In this document: in pieces, positions 1-13,656 of the stretch
How positions within the stretch are numbered: the stretch's first letter is position 1
Layout: each line of letters starts with the position of its first letter
DNA from: Unio delphinus
Taxonomy: Eukaryota > Mollusca > Bivalvia > Unionida > Unionidae
Reading direction: 5' to 3'
Assembly: GCA_029339505.1 (NCBI GenBank)
Contig: JAQISU010000170.1
Span: 676,001-740,000 of the forward strand
Length of the DNA: 64,000 nucleotides
Program-made: the position numbers and the translations under genes
The notes under the pieces: generated by a model
Told to the model about the DNA's origin: nothing
The model's input: the letters and a program-made list of their open reading frames with translations, nothing else
Database searches by the model: none

Positions 1-329
1 TGAAAGCACAATCCTGGATACATGGAGCTGGTTAAATATTAGACTCTTAAAAACTTTAAATTGAAGATTTGAAAGATAACATGTGTTGACGTGGAAACCA
101 TTTGTGATCTGTACATAGATAACCTTGTATTGACTGGGACAAGAGGAGCTTCAAATATCACAAGTGTTCGATTCTGATAAAAATAGATTTAAAGCAAAGA
201 AGAAAGAAATCAAACGTTATCGGAAGGAATGATATACAAATTAACCATAGCTAGAGGAATTGACATTTTATTAACCAGTATAGCATACATATACCAAGAA
301 TATTGCAATAATTTCAATGGAACCTGAAT

Positions 330-700
330 ATATACATGCATGCAATCTTGTCTTAATGGACTCGAAAAGGTATACTTTATATGAATGTTGTTGCAATGTA
401 TTGTGAAAGATACACATGTATATGAATGTTGTGCTAATGTACTGTGAGGATATACATGTATATGAATCTTGTAGCAATGTACTGTTAAAGATATACATGT
501 ATATGAATGTTGTTGTAATTTACTTTAAAGATATACATGTATGTGAATGTTATTGTAATGTACTATACACATGTATATGAATGTTGTAGCAATGTACTGT
601 GAAAGATACACATGTATATGAATGTTGCAGTAATGTACTGTGAAGATATACATGTATGTAAATATTTTAACGTATTCTTAAACATACACGTGTGAATGAA
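330..700. repeat. 41-bp minisatellite
   Basis: About nine diverged tandem copies of a 40-41 bp unit containing TATACATGTATATGAATGTTGT and GCAATGTACTGTGAA. Short open frames across it arise only from the repeat. The stretch 1-329 shows nothing recognisable. Confidence 0.85.
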
Positions 701-734
701 TGTACTACGAGAATTAGGTATGTGTATAAATGTT

Positions 735-1005
735 GTCATGTACTCTATACGATATACACGTGTTGGGTTGACAGGCATATTACAGTCGTAAGGTACTCTA
801 TACGAAATAAACGTGTTGGGTTGACAGGCACATTACCGTCGCAATGTACTCTATACGATATACACGTGTTGGGTTGACAGGCACATTACCGTCGCAATGT
901 ACTCTATACGATATACACGTGTTGGGATGACAGGAATATTACCGTCGCAATGTACTCTACACGATATATACGTGTATAAATGTTATGTTTACAATCACAT
1001 TAAAT
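735..1005. repeat. 53-bp minisatellite
   Basis: About five tandem copies of a 53-bp unit containing CTCTATACGATATACACGTG, followed by TTGGGTTGACAGGCACATTA. The copies at 790-950 are nearly identical. The preceding 41-bp array shares the CAATGTACT start, so one array probably grew from the other. The stretch 1006-1719 holds no recognisable gene. Confidence 0.88.
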
Positions 1006-1719
1006 TAGTATTGACTGACATTTGTTCGATGTCTGAATAATGACTATGAATGGAAAAGATATACTGTAAAGGATGCAGAACTCTTTGTAGATAAATACAA
1101 GTTTTAAATTGTCATTCACACATTTAAAGTTTTCAATTGAAACTTCCAATGGGCTTAATCATGTAAACTTGGGTAAATATAACACATTTTCTTTGTTTTG
1201 TTTCTTTTATTTTGTCTCTGTTTTGTGATACCCTTGTTTTATCTCTGTATCATAGTTGTCATGTTTATGTCTGTCCTTCTTTTTCCTGTTTGCAATTTTC
1301 ATTTGCAATTACCTTTTTTTGCATATTTGTAAATTTCTTTTCTAATTACCTTCTTTTGTTTGTTTTTGGATTAACTTGGACAAAGACTCACTGAAAATTA
1401 ACGAGTTACAAGCACTTAGGTTACTAGTTAAAATACAGTACTGAACTCTTTATTGACAATTTACGGTATTTTACAGAATTTAATAAAAGCTATGTTACTA
1501 AACGTTACAGGTAGAAATCAAAATTTAAATTAAAATTAAACGCAAAAGCACCAATTCTGGACAAAGATCATCCTGAGGCAGATTATACCTTTCTTAAATA
1601 TTAAAGAGCTAAAAGTAAGTTACTTTATGGTCTGCAAGAAAAGGACAGATAAAACTAAACGGTAACACATATATTAATTTCCGTCATCATGGATGGAGAG
1701 GTTGGGTGTATAATTTGCA

Positions 1720-2140
1720 ATATTACGTTTAGATCCTTTTCCACTCGAGGATAACAATACTAATAAAAAATGAATTAAATATGTATTGTTCTCTGAAGTT
1801 CTTTTGTAGTTCATGCCATCGAAGGACATCTGCATATTTAAAATAGTTTTGGCCCGACGTTGAGGTTTTATGTTTTGGAACATCTAAATATTGGAAAATC
1901 TAAAATTGTGCTTATTGTCTTTGACACATATTAAAACATCCAAATATTTGGGAATATATTTATTCACAATTGTAAAAATCTTTGTAAGTCTTTGCACCTT
2001 TATTGTTGGAATTTTTGTCTTGAGTAAGGGATTATGATAACTACGTTTGTAATCATCACAAAAAAATATCAGAGCACGTTCTTGTATTTTCTTAAGTTGA
2101 GTATTCATGTCACTTCAGCAATGCCATGCTGAGGGACAAG
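1720..2140 (-). mobile_element. LINE reverse transcriptase C-terminal remnant
   Basis: Conceptual minus-strand translation in shifting frames contains KKIQERALIFFCDDYKRSYH, a run of the type seen at the C-terminal end of Jockey/CR1-clade non-LTR reverse transcriptases. It is followed by a segment resembling the usual WN.LP...FK..L ending. Stops and frameshifts interrupt it, so it is a dead fragment. No 5' part or target duplication was found. Confidence 0.65.
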
Positions 2141-2689
2141 TTGATATTGGAAAGGATAAATGTGTGTATGATTGTAAATTCCTTGCAGTTCGACAATTTC
2201 ATCAGTTTATGACCTCACTGCAGAGACATCGTTGGGGACGGCGGGAGGCGGGGGTGGTAATTCCCCCTTCCTAAATTTGCATATGCTATAAATTGCGGAA
2301 GCCTATATACGAAAATTAACAAGCCCATCAAGTCCCCTCCCCTCTTGACATAGTGAAATGACGTCCATGCGGCATGGCTTACGTTAATTACAAGCTTCAT
2401 ACTAAACATCCTTTTACAACAACTAGTCTTTGAAACCTTTTGGGTTGGATTGCAGTTTGTTGCATTTTGTTCACAATGAACCAGTCAGAAAGGTCAACAA
2501 TGTATCCGTTTTGTTAACAGGAGTGTCAAATCCGGCGAGGAAAAGGACAACGTATTATCATTGGCATAGTTATATAAAAAGCCATATTTAATAAAAATAG
2601 AAAATATCATCAATAACATTAAAGTAAAATAGTCTGAAGACTAATCTACGAAGAACCCTTTTCTAACTGTGGTCATTTTAGTCAAGACA

Positions 2690-3040
2690 CACTGCACCTT
2701 AATTTGTTGATTTCGATTTGACAGATAGTCCAGTGAGAATCATAGTCAGCCAATCCCGACAAATCATAAGTCCTTAACTCGCCGATGAGAATATCGTGAT
2801 GGAATTGTTCTAAAGCCATGGATACATTCAACAGAACTGCAGTTACATATTCATTTTCGTCGAAAGCCTTTTTCCAGTCTTCAAGTAAATGTAGCAGATG
2901 TGTTTGACAGATGTGACCTCTACGGAAACCACTCATTTGTTTGTTAAAAATTATCTTACAAAATTTTGCTCAGTGTGCCTCAATGAACTTCTCAAATAGT
3001 CTGGAGAATATGGGTAGAATGCTGAATGGGGTATAAATAT
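2690..3040 (-). mobile_element. LINE reverse transcriptase fragment (fingers/palm)
   Basis: The minus strand reads FSRLFEKFIEAH, then a stop, then QMSGFRRGHICQTHLLHLLE and a run resembling the D.S.AFD..HD.LL region of non-LTR reverse transcriptases. The catalytic neighbourhood is degenerate. The fragment may belong to the same dead LINE as the piece at 1720-2140, although the order and the gap suggest rearrangement. Confidence 0.65.
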
Positions 3041-3320
3041 GAAAAGAAGAACTCTAGTCTGTTATATCTTTGAATGATTGCATGACGTAGAGATCTGCAA
3101 GCAATAAATAAACAAACAGAAGCAAAAGTATAAATAATTCAAAACTGGTCTTAACAAGTGTAAACGCGATTGTCTATGTGTTTTGAATTCAGATACAGTC
3201 GACAGGTAATAAATAGTTTATATAAATGACCAGATGTTTTATGAACAGGAAACATGTGCTCGCTTAACATAAAGCTTAGTAGAAGAATTGTTTACTTAAA
3301 AGATTATTGTCTTTTCTCGC

Positions 3321-3321
<1 letters not shown>

Positions 3322-3364
<43 letters not shown>
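3322..3364. repeat. (ATT)n microsatellite
   Basis: Roughly fourteen ATT units. It creates a spurious poly-Asn frame on the minus strand. The surrounding 3041-4065 shows no other recognisable feature; it lies downstream of the receptor stop codon and may include its 3' UTR. Confidence 0.9.
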
Positions 3365-3365
<1 letters not shown>

Positions 3366-4065
3366 ATTGTGAATCAAGTATATGCATTGCTATATTGTTA
3401 TAATGTATAAAGCGTTTCAGAGAACTGTCGAATTGTAAAGAGAATGTGTGTGTTATGCACAGGCATGTATAATATACTCGAGCATGATCCAGTGAGTGGG
3501 GAACAAAATATTTAGTTTGTCTATTTAAAAACAAAACCCACGAATGTCTTTTTAACAAAACCAACTAAATTTTAGAAATATAAGAATTTAGTTCGATCCT
3601 TTGCTGCTTTTCTGTTTGTTATCGGTGATTTGTTTATGTCTGTTATCGTTGGAAACAATGTCTACATGCGAAGACTTGTAACGCTGTTTCTCGTGAAATA
3701 AATTGATACAGTATGTGTTATATAAAAAGTATTATATGTAACCTTTCATGCCTAATCAATGAGACGTGACTTTGCTTAATGCATAGAAGGCGAGATACTG
3801 TTTTAGCTACACAACTAAATATTTCATCAGCATTCTGGATCCAACGCTTGCAAAACTGAAACGTCTTCCATTTCCTGATTTTCTCGCCTGAAAGAGACCG
3901 GTGGTTGTGGTCATTACAGGCATGTAATATGACAAATCTATGCGTCTTACTAAAGTAAAGTCACAGCTCTTATTAAAGGCATATTTCATCAACAGTCATC
4001 GCAACGTTCTTAAAATTTATGTTTCCATACAATTTTAACTGTACGATATCTCGAGATGAAACGGT

Positions 4066-4595
4066 CTATTCCGCCTCGTGGTCCAAGTTAACGTCATATA
4101 TCGGGTTATGCACTGGTATCATCTCTTCCGTAATGCATTTGGTCCTTCTTCGCCTCTGGTATAAGTAGTAGACGGTTGACACAATTACTATTAGGGCCAC
4201 CATGGCAACTACTCCTACCGCGATATATACAGCCATAGTGTTCATTTTCCGGTCGCCAACCGAATCCTTGACATCGTTCTTAACTTCCGCTGACCCACTT
4301 CTCGGATTTAATCCGGGTTTCATCTCATGAACGTTCCAATCAGATGGAGTAATTTTCTGTGAGGCTATGTCCTTCTCTGAAGTTGATTCAGCTATGGAGT
4401 GTGCAAATTCTTTAACTTTTTGTCCAGAACTTCCAGTGAAGTTCGGAATGTCGGATGTTGATATTTGTGCCGATGACGCTGAAGTTATATCTTTGGTTAC
4501 AGTTTCTCTTGTTGTTGCACTTGTTTGTTTTGTTGTTAATTCCGTGGTCATTTCCGTGGTAGTAGTAATTGCCATTGTGTGTATGGTCATATTTT
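4066..4595 (-). CDS. receptor gene, last exon: stalk, TM helix, cytoplasmic tail
   Basis: This is the terminal exon of a multi-exon minus-strand host gene. The acceptor CTCTACAG precedes 4595 and the stop TAG is at 4066-4068. Phase 1 matches the exon at 7713-7791. The exon encodes a Ser/Thr-rich, mucin-like stalk of about 120 residues and then a hydrophobic helix (AVYIAVGVVAMVALIVIVST). After this come a basic stop-transfer run (QRRRRTK) and a tail of about 25 residues with NPIY. NPxY motifs bind PTB domains or clathrin adaptors, which suggests signalling or endocytosis. Together with the upstream exons this gives a type I membrane protein with CCP and MAM domains. No close named orthologue is recognised. 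Confidence 0.85.
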
Positions 4596-7500
4596 CTGTA
4601 GAGAAAGAAAATAAATAGAAACAAGAGTTGAATAACTATATATCCCTGTGCTATTTCCTTTCATAAGTACAGGGTGAAGAATGGGAAGGCAATATACCAA
4701 TCAATTATGTTATTAATTTCTTTGAATTATTAACAAGAATGTCATTCTGCAATTTTTTTTTAATAGTATCACTAAACCTAATCTCATTCAGACTCTCGCG
4801 TGGCTGCATATCTTTGCGGTATCATACGGAGTTACGCGATAGAGGGACCGAAACTGCATATCAGGCACATATTGCTTCGTTGAAGATTATAACATATACA
4901 GTGACACATTCAATTATAACAATGTAAATGCTGGAAATTAATTTATAGTTGCTCTCAGCATGAGTATAATTATGAATTGATTACACCTCTAGGGTTTTGC
5001 ACTGATTTCATCTGCTTTGGATCTGAGTTTTAAAAGTTTAGTAACTAAGCAGAAGTATCCGAATGAGGTTCTCCATTTTTATGGGTTTGCAATTACTTTC
5101 GTTTATGGACGTCCGTGTTGACAACCTCTTTGACTGCTGGCAGTGTGGTCATTCAGTAGTAGTATACAGTCAACCATTACTTATCGATGTTAAGACATAT
5201 AGACGGTTTTGAATACAATTATTTCATAGATTTCGTCCTACTACTTTGGTTCAATATTAATGCACGTGACCGGATGTAAAATTGCAAACAGTATTATTTT
5301 AAAAAATGACACTGCTTGTAAGAAAAAGCCCTACAAGACAATAATAAATAAATACTCACAAATATTCATCTTTGTTTTTTTTTCTATCGGTCACTCCTTC
5401 TTTCTTAGTATCAAATTATACTCAAATTTCACCTGAAGTACGTTTATGTAATATACGTATGCAAACACATTCATTCGAGGATATACATACCCAATACACC
5501 AGATGAAATGTGATAGACACACATACAGAAAGACAGGCAGATAGGTGAGAACTACAAATGTCCTTTACATGCATAGTGGGTCTAACATAGATATTTCTCC
5601 ACATTATATACTCTAAAATTTCCATCCGTTCCAGGAAATAAAATTAGAATAATCATCAAGGAGACTCGTACGTGCGCCTGTCTGTTCAAGCACGGACGAC
5701 ATTTGTGCATTTTGAAAGAAACTCAAGTTATTTCATTTAAAATATAATTAACATTAATAGAAACGCAACAGTCTAAGTCAATAATAAAAGAACTTTAAAA
5801 AGTTAGAACCTTTTGTTGTCGTTCAACATAAATTTACTGCTATGATTAAAACTGTAAAAAAAATAAACATATTTTCAATGTTCTTCAAGCGGGATAAATT
5901 GCAAAACTTTTTACGCAGCGATACATTTTTGCACAATCAAATAGCAAAAACTAGTACATAACATAGTAATGGAAAGATAATGAAGATCTGAAACGGGGAG
6001 AAAACATTTATTTAAAAGCTGGCTGCAGCGCAAGTTAGTGAAATAAAAATAAAGATGTAACAACAATTTATCAAATATTGATAGAATTTCATTTTAAGAT
6101 AGTGAGATATCGATCCTGTTTGCAAAATGTGAGCGGTTTGTCAAATTTTCTTCATCTACGTCTGCCATCTCTAATTATTGAACTATCCGGAAGTGAGCTG
6201 CACCAATACGCCCTCTGGTGAGCTAGTAACCGTGAAACCCCCTATAGCTTGCACAATGTCCAGTTGTTGGGAAAATATATGTGCAAATGAGTAGCCTCTG
6301 TTACCCGGGCTAGTGGAAGTTTTGAACAGTAGATACATTTATTGACTGACTGATTGATTACTTTAGTGATTGACTGACTGATTAGCACTTAGTGGTCTGT
6401 CATCACATGAAATTTATATCATGAAAAGGCGATTGAAAATCAATGTATTGAGCAGAGACACACTATAGCCGTTGACCATGTTACTTTTGGCAGCTGTCGT
6501 AAACGCACCGATCTGCGTGCAAGTCTGGTATGCTCACCGCTCAGCCATCATCCCTCTTATCTTTATGCTAAACAAAACCAGTGGTTGCTATATATAATTG
6601 TGCTCTATCCGTCACCACACATTCTTTTGGTTTTACCTTTAGGTCAGTTTCATTCACACTGCCGGGACATCTGTGTTATATGAACACATTTCATCCTATA
6701 CAAGATGCTCTCGACGATTGACACACTTTTGTCTTAATCAACTATATGTCATATTGGGTTGGCATGGTAACACTTATTATCACGCTTTTTATCGTAATTA
6801 AGATTAAGATCGGGTTGGCACTGTACAAACAGTTATCACACATTTATGAACAACATGTAATATTTAATTGAAATTTTACACATTATTGTCACACTATCAC
6901 AATGAACAAGATGTTGTATATCGTTGGCACTGCACACCCAATTGTGGCATGTATATCATAAGGAACAAGATACAATATCGCGTTGGTACTGTACACACGA
7001 ATTACATTAAGTTGTTTGTATATGAATAACCGCATGCACCATGCTCATATATATTCATGATGGAAAAAGACTAGATGTACGTAAAAATACGTAATGTATG
7101 TAAGCATAAAAAAAACAAATAATGTAGTTTTAGACTTATTTAAGGATTTACAGCAACTAATATATATATATATATATATATTAGAATATATTTAAAATAT
7201 ATATAAAATATATATATATATTTTAAATGACAACAGTGTCGCAAGTGGATGTCATCAGTTAAAATGTCTAAAATGGATGCCATTAATTGTAAAATATTTC
7301 AGCTGGATGCCGCCAATTAAAATATATCTCAAGTTGATGCCGGCAGTTAAAAATGTCTCAGCTGGATGCCGTCAATTAAAAATATCTTCAATGGATGCCG
7401 TCGATTAATAATGTCTGAGCTGCATGCCGCCAATTAAAAATGTCTCGGGTAGATACCGTTAGTTTTAAGATGTCTCAAGCGGATGCAGTCACTGTCAATG

Positions 7501-7712
7501 TCTCAATTGGAAACCATCCGTTTAACATGCTACAAGTGGATGCCGTCAATTAAAAATGTCTTAGATGGATGCAGTCGATTAAAAATGTCTCAGATGGATA
7601 CCGTCTATTAAAAATGTATCAGATGGATGCCGTCAATTAAAATTGTCTAATGTGGATTCCGTTGCATGTCTTACTGCAATACTATGTTGCACTATTAAAG
7701 CTCAATACTTAC
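4596..7712 (-). other. receptor intron 6
   Basis: Non-coding on both strands as far as can be seen. It holds a short (TA)n tract near 7159-7225 and the 29-bp minisatellite at its left-gene/right-window end. No TE domain was recognised. Confidence 0.7.
7225..7680. repeat. 29-30 bp minisatellite
   Basis: About fifteen diverged tandem copies of a unit like GTCTCAGCTGGATGCCGTCA followed by ATTAAAAAT. It lies in intron 6, about 30 bp from the exon at 7713. Confidence 0.85.
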
Positions 7713-7791
7713 CAGGGCATGGCCCCAAACTGACGTCATCAATCGCAATATCGTGCTTGCTACCTTTAAGACGAGTTCCAACAAATATTAT
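7713..7791 (-). CDS. receptor gene exon 6: end of MAM domain
   Basis: This is a 79-bp exon with acceptor TTTTTCAG before 7791 and donor CCTG|GTAAG after 7713. Its translation is IIFVGTRLKGSKHDIAIDDV and then SLGPCPG. This is the C-terminal signature of MAM domains, (F.G..G....IAIDD+SL...C), and it includes the last conserved Cys. It joins in phase 0 to the exon at 11958-12100 and in phase 1 to the stalk/TM exon. The exon is too short to stand alone, but motif and splice phases agree. Confidence 0.85.
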
Positions 7792-10700
7792 CTGAAAAAT
7801 ATTTATTTAAATAGCAGTAAACTGAATTGGGCCGAATAAAATTAATTTCACTTAAATGACAATTGCGTATTTAGTTATTCAAAAAACTGAACGATGTTCC
7901 TTGTTGGTTTCGTTTTCGTTTTTCTAAATAGATAATTTGGAGGATCTAAGTTGGAATAACATTTTCAGGGTACAAAATATGTTAGTTATAGACTATACTG
8001 ATGATATAAAAGGGGAGTGCATGTTCATGGGTGAAAATCATGACTTAGGTTATAAATAACGCTGATAATATGAATGCGAATGGCATGTTCAGGGTAAATC
8101 ACGTATTAGATTATAAATTATACTGATAATATACAATTATATTTTCCAGTTTAGGGGTCAAAGACCGAATGACAATTTGCTCAGTTTGAGTCTTCAATGT
8201 GCAAATGACAATCTATGGAGAAACACTGAAGTGTCATATGAAAATCCCTTGCGAATCAGAGACGTGTATATTCAGCGGAGACTCGGATGAAAAACAATTA
8301 AAAAAAGGAATTTAGTCAAAGTATGTTTCTTGTAACGCGTCATCTTGAATATTTTGGACTACTCTTGGAAATATACATAGCCTATATTCTACAATTAGGT
8401 GTAGTTCATAAACTTCAACGTTTCTTGCGTGTATGTATTACTTGATGTCGAACTAAACTCTCTTTATTTTCGGTTGAGATTATTAGAATAATACTTGGTC
8501 AAGGTTGTTGGTGACATATACACAGATTGGCTCTATCCGATATAGACAACGACTGCATAATTGTTTTGTTCAAAGTCAGGAGCAATAAAAACGAGGCTTA
8601 AGTGGAAGCGTTCAGAGAGACATGTATTTGCATGCCTTATGATTCAAATTCCTTCCAATGACCTGAAACAAATCTTGAATGACGCTTTTGTATTGACTAT
8701 ATACATTTGTTAAATCTTTCAAAATATGTTCTAATATAAAGCGTGAATGAAATAAAAAATAATTTGATATGTAGAAGTTCGAGCATGTGTAACTAAGAAT
8801 ATCGTCAAGTAGACGTTAGTGAAAACTTCAAAGTTGTTCTAATCTAGTAGTTCGAAACGGAAATACAGACAGAACGATCTCATCAAATGTCATGTCATCT
8901 TTGTTCTTACATTGGGAGTATGTAATAAATAAATATACACGTCACAAATACAAATAACAATTATTAACAGTGGTTTTGCCAGTATCGTTATACAGGCTGA
9001 ACATTCTTATCAAATGTCACGTCATCTATGTTAGATTAAAGGAGTGTGTAATTAATATACATATCACACATATCAATAACAATTATTAACGGTTACAGGG
9101 GTTCTGCCAATATCGTACCCTCATGCTACTGCATCAGACAACTGAGTTTGTTTGGGGCAATAAACTGACATGGTCAGACCAACTGTTATGAAATACGCAG
9201 AGTAGATTGCTATTTGAGCTTTGATGACTCAAACTGTGTAGATGGTCATTCGGACTTTGTGGACCCAAGCTGCGTAGATGGTCATTGGAGCTGTAACGAT
9301 TCAGATGGTCATTCGGGACTTGATGACTCGAACTAAGTAGTTGTTGAGTCAGGCCTTGATGACTCAATCGCAGTAGATTACCATTCGTGATTCGACGACT
9401 CAAATTGAGTAGTAAACTTTGATTTGTATGCCAATGCATGGGATAAAGAAACGTTCTTGTTGCCATTCGCCCATGCGCCATCATCCTTCAAAAAATATCG
9501 TGAACGCAGTAAGTCCAGTAGTTCTTTCGGAGTCTCATATAACTTGTTAATTATTGTGATAGCTATTGCCGCTTTTAACTTGCAGTTACATGCAGCTTAT
9601 ACATGATTGTCATTCCACGACTTTAATAGAGTTCACGCCTTATTGTAACTTGGATTCTGACGTAGTGTATTGCAGAATCTTGTACACACAAATATTTTCT
9701 CATTTCTCGATGGATGGCCATATAACTCGCTAGTTATGATGGTCGACTTCTGAAGGTGCAAATATCAACAAATCAATGCGCTTCTTCAATATGTTTAAAG
9801 AGTTATTACCCCTTATTAAACTGAACGTCTATGAAGTTTAAGCTTATCTTTTTCTGACCTCAAATATCGCAATCTCCGTGAATCTTCATAAATGTTTTGT
9901 TGATTTGGAAATGCTCTTGCGACAAATTAGGTTTCTTCCACAATTTTGTTCGAGTTGTTGTCCTTTCTGATTTGGCTTCTAACGCAGTGTATGACGGAAT
10001 CGTGTGAACACAACTGAAACGTGTTAACGCTAAATAGTTTTAAACTAAGTAACATAAAAAAGTAGATTTCAACAATACTTTGTTTCGCATTAATACAAAG
10101 TGAAAATTTACAAGGAACTCCAACTAAACTCCAGTGATGTTCCAAATAAATTCCGGATTTGAATGAGCTGATGTGCATGTAGTCTCGAATGTGCTGATGT
10201 GCAAATGGTATGTAATGTGGCGATGTGCTAACAGTCCAAATTAAAGATTTTGTCCAAGGCAGATTAATGAGCATTTAGTAATTCCAATGAATAATTTAAA
10301 TAGATATATCCACCATATCCACCCAAATTATAAACTGGACACAGTAAAAATATTATGCCTCAGACGGTTAGGCATGAATGAACGATTTTTCAAGCAAACA
10401 ACATTGATATTTAAAGGTAAGACACAATATTAGAGCTAGAATGCAGGTCGCTCTTTACTCTAAAACATTCAAAGTTGACATCAAGTTTAGGAATTTTCCG
10501 GTGAAAAGGTAATATCCTAATTCAAAAAGAAGTAATGTTTCACTCCATAAACAATGATCTGAATGTTTGATCTAGAATCAATGATACATATTGGGCATGT
10601 ATTATGTTGTTTACAAAGTAAATGTAACTGGTCAGGTAAGCCATTAACTTGGTATAAGACAAAAGGCTATTAAAAATATATAGATATTGATATCATTTAC

Positions 10701-11957
10701 TCAGTGATAAAAGACACAAAAAATACATATACAATAGACAAACCATTGAGAACGATAAATGATTAGCATTTAAAAATGTGCATACAGAGAAATTAACGCT
10801 CCCACAATAAGGTAGAACTATTTGTGACTTGGAGGTAGATCTATGACGGAATATTGTGAGCCTAACAAGACCAGACTAACTTTTGTTTTGAATAGACAAA
10901 GAGAATGAGGTTGATATGACACGGAAATGCTATGAGTCCATTCAGCCGAAGCGAATTCATACGGTATATCCACTGTGTTTTCCCCCAAACTCTATTATTT
11001 CTATGATTGGGGTAATGTCTAAAGTACGTATCATCTTTTATACGCTTTCCCAGTATATTCATAACATTTCATTAAATATTGAATTCAAAGCAAATTTTGA
11101 TCTATACACGTTCTTTTCCGCGCAAGTAAGATAATTGACAGGCGATCGTTATTGAAAACATCAGAATAGTTCTTATTAGAGCATGTGATACAAACGTTTA
11201 AATATCCACATGGCATAATCGATCAAAACAACAGGCATAAAGTGTAAAGAGTAGAGCTCGGCACGTCAATTCCAATATATCAAATAATAGACAGCCTATT
11301 TAGAACTATGATTAGTGAGGTCCTGTCTCTGTCCAACCGTGCACTTTTATTGTTTTTTTTTCTGGGAGGACGCAGTTAAGTGTAAACTGGTCGTCAAAAG
11401 AGTCTCATGAAACAGGGATACTATGTAGCGAGCGAATGGCACTCAGCGTGTCGGGTCGGATAGTTCAATTGGATTGCTTTCAAACTTAATACATATTAAG
11501 GTTATAAGAGAAAGACATCTCCATTGACCAATCATTTTCCTCATAATGGTTTTGGGTGACCTGTGCACTATCATGACTGAGGTAGAGGTTCGATGACCAT
11601 GACTGAGGTAGAGGCTCAATTATCATGAATGAGGTAGAGGCTCATGAATAAAGTAGAGGCTCATTACATAATATGGGTGATATATTAACATGAGCAAATT
11701 GTTCACCATTCCTCGTTCCTTGGTCGTTGACTCGTAAAGAAATAACTAAATAAACCCGGATAAGCGCGCAATCGACAAGAAGTATCATTCCTGTTTTGAT
11801 CAGGACAAACTGGCTTTTGATTGGATACATTTAATGTTGAAATTTATGTTATCCAGTCCATGTATGTGGGTAAAGCCTGGTAGCCTTGCTATAGGTCTAG
11901 ACAAACAAGTGATAAGTATGGTGGATTGACAAAATGCAAAGAAGTATTGGCTTCTAC
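7792..11957 (-). other. receptor intron 5
   Basis: No coding signal was recognised in this 4.2-kb intron. It includes a weak GATGACTC-rich repeat at about 9190-9420 and otherwise unique AT-rich sequence. Apparent ORFs at 9134-9484, 9927-10274 and 10862-11134 show no domain or codon pattern. Confidence 0.65.
9190..9420. repeat. diverged GATGACTC repeat
   Basis: About eight degenerate copies of a roughly 30-bp unit containing CTTGATGACTCAAACT and GTAGATGGTCATTCG. The frame open on the minus strand (NDHLxSLxxQSSN) is a by-product of the repeat. Confidence 0.7.
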
Positions 11958-12100
11958 CTTGAAAGGTTCATTTTGCGGTTCTATGTAGAAGGTCTCATTC
12001 TGCCACTCACGGCCTAGGAGTTTCTCAAGTTTAAATCGGTGTCTGAGATTCTTTTCATTTTCGCCCTCTTTCCATACAAAAACTTCTAACCTCGATAGAT
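11958..12100 (-). CDS. receptor gene exon 5: MAM domain, third quarter
   Basis: This is a 143-bp exon with acceptor GTTTCAG before 12100 and donor AAG|GTAGAA after 11958. It reads LSRLEVFVWKEGENEKN and later GREWQNETFYIEPQNEPFK. This fits the MAM pattern of a short L.V beta strand, W...G, W and a final F-rich strand. Entry is phase 1 from the exon at 13525-13656, with a tyrosine codon split across the junction. Exit is phase 0 into 7713-7791. Confidence 0.83.
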
Positions 12101-12153
12101 CTGAAACATAGAACATTAAATTCTGAGCCCCAATTTAAGAGTTTTGTGTTAAA

Positions 12154-12154
<1 letters not shown>

Positions 12155-12238
<84 letters not shown>
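12155..12238. repeat. (TA)n microsatellite
   Basis: About 42 TA units, in receptor intron 4. Confidence 0.97.
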
Positions 12239-12240
<2 letters not shown>

Positions 12241-12339
12241 TAAAGAGTATGATAATGAGTGAAGTTAAACAGTCAAACTAGATTGAATATGAATAAGGAT
12301 GACTTAGTTTTAATGTCTTATTTTATCGTGTCTTACTAT

Positions 12340-12600
12340 ACCGCTTTATTTTATTGTGTATCACCATACCGCTATAACTTAATGTGTGTCACAATTCCGC
12401 CTTTTTCATTGTGTATCACGATACCGTCATATTTTTTTGCGAATCTCCATACCACCTTATTTTACTGTGTATCACCATATCAGCCTCTATTATGTTTTAT
12501 TTCCATACCGTCCTATTTTACTGTGTATCACTATACCGCCCTATTTTACTGTGTATCACAATACCGGCCAATTTGATTGTGCATCACCATCCAGCATTAG
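12340..12600. repeat. 27-bp minisatellite
   Basis: About ten tandem copies of a unit like TATTTTACTGTGTATCACCATACCGCC. The three overlapping open frames here are repeat artefacts, because several frames stay open with the same low-complexity wording. The rest of intron 4 (12601-13524) shows nothing recognisable. Confidence 0.9.
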
Positions 12601-13524
12601 ACACATAAACGTTAAAATTGAAATTAAATATGTAGACTAGCCAGGCTATTGAATGACACCAAAGGTGTGGTCTTCGAAATTTTGGCACATTTTATTAAAA
12701 AGAAACAAATACTGAATGAAAATACTTTGGAAAAGAATTATATGAATATAATAAATGGTTTAATTTTTTGTTTTCCAAAACAAAATAATTTTTTTTATAA
12801 AAGCAACATTGTTTTTAATTTAATGCTCATCAGACAGGTGTATATGTATTGGGAGCGCTCTTGAGCAATTAAACGAAATCGACGATTTACAAAGTATTGA
12901 ATTTTAATACCTTTCAGAGAAGTGCTATATTTATTCAGTTTTAAAGGAAATCAACAATGTACCTAGTAATGAATTCGAGATTTTCAGAGAGGTTTATATG
13001 TTTACTTATATGTTTACTTTTGCAGTTTTTCATGAGATGAACAAATTTATATTGTATCGAATTCAGTACCGTTTCAGATATGCTACATGTTTGTGGTTAT
13101 TTTTGTAGTTGAGCATGTAATTAACAATGTACAGAGTAATGAATTAAATACGTGTCACAGAGGTGATATTTATTGTTGTTGCATTTTAGTTTAATACGAA
13201 AGCATACATGGTATTACGTGTCAATGTGTGCAACGTCTGGACAGAAAAAAATGTTGCTCATAGCAAGTTGTATTGAATAAAAATGGAATCCCCACACTGA
13301 TCAGATGAAGATTCTTGCTAGAAATTAGGTTTACCGCATTCGGATATTTTCTGTTTTTATCCTATGTATTTGGTTCTAAATAGTTCATTTCTTTCTACCA
13401 AAGATAAAGACTTTCAAATATAATATAGCATGGAGAGCATTAACTCATGATTTCAAGTGAAATATATATTTAAGTGACTGGATGTCCCGGATGCGATACA
13501 ATAGCAAAGTTGGCTTATACTTAC

Positions 13525-13656
13525 ACCCACTACCGAGGCTATGATACCAAAAGGAGAAACACTGGCCGCTTTCATCTGGCATATAAAATGGCGACTTGAG
13601 AATTGCTTGATAACCACTCAATATTGGTGCTGACGTCTCGATGAACAAATAATGTC
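13525..13656 (-). CDS. receptor gene exon 4: MAM domain, second quarter
   Basis: This is a 132-bp exon with acceptor GTTTCAG before 13656 and donor GGGT|GTAAGT after 13525. It begins HYLFIETSAPILSGYQAIL and continues to CFSFWYHSLGSG. This is the classic MAM core (G.Y..IE.S.P...G..A.L.SP.....C..F.YHM.G). The junction with the exon at 16059-16217 rebuilds Gly-Lys-Gly-His-Tyr exactly, in phase 1. Confidence 0.9.

Noticed and set aside
9134..9484. His/Asn/Leu repeat protein
   Set aside because: Follows a degenerate GATGACTC repeat in an intron, with no domain.
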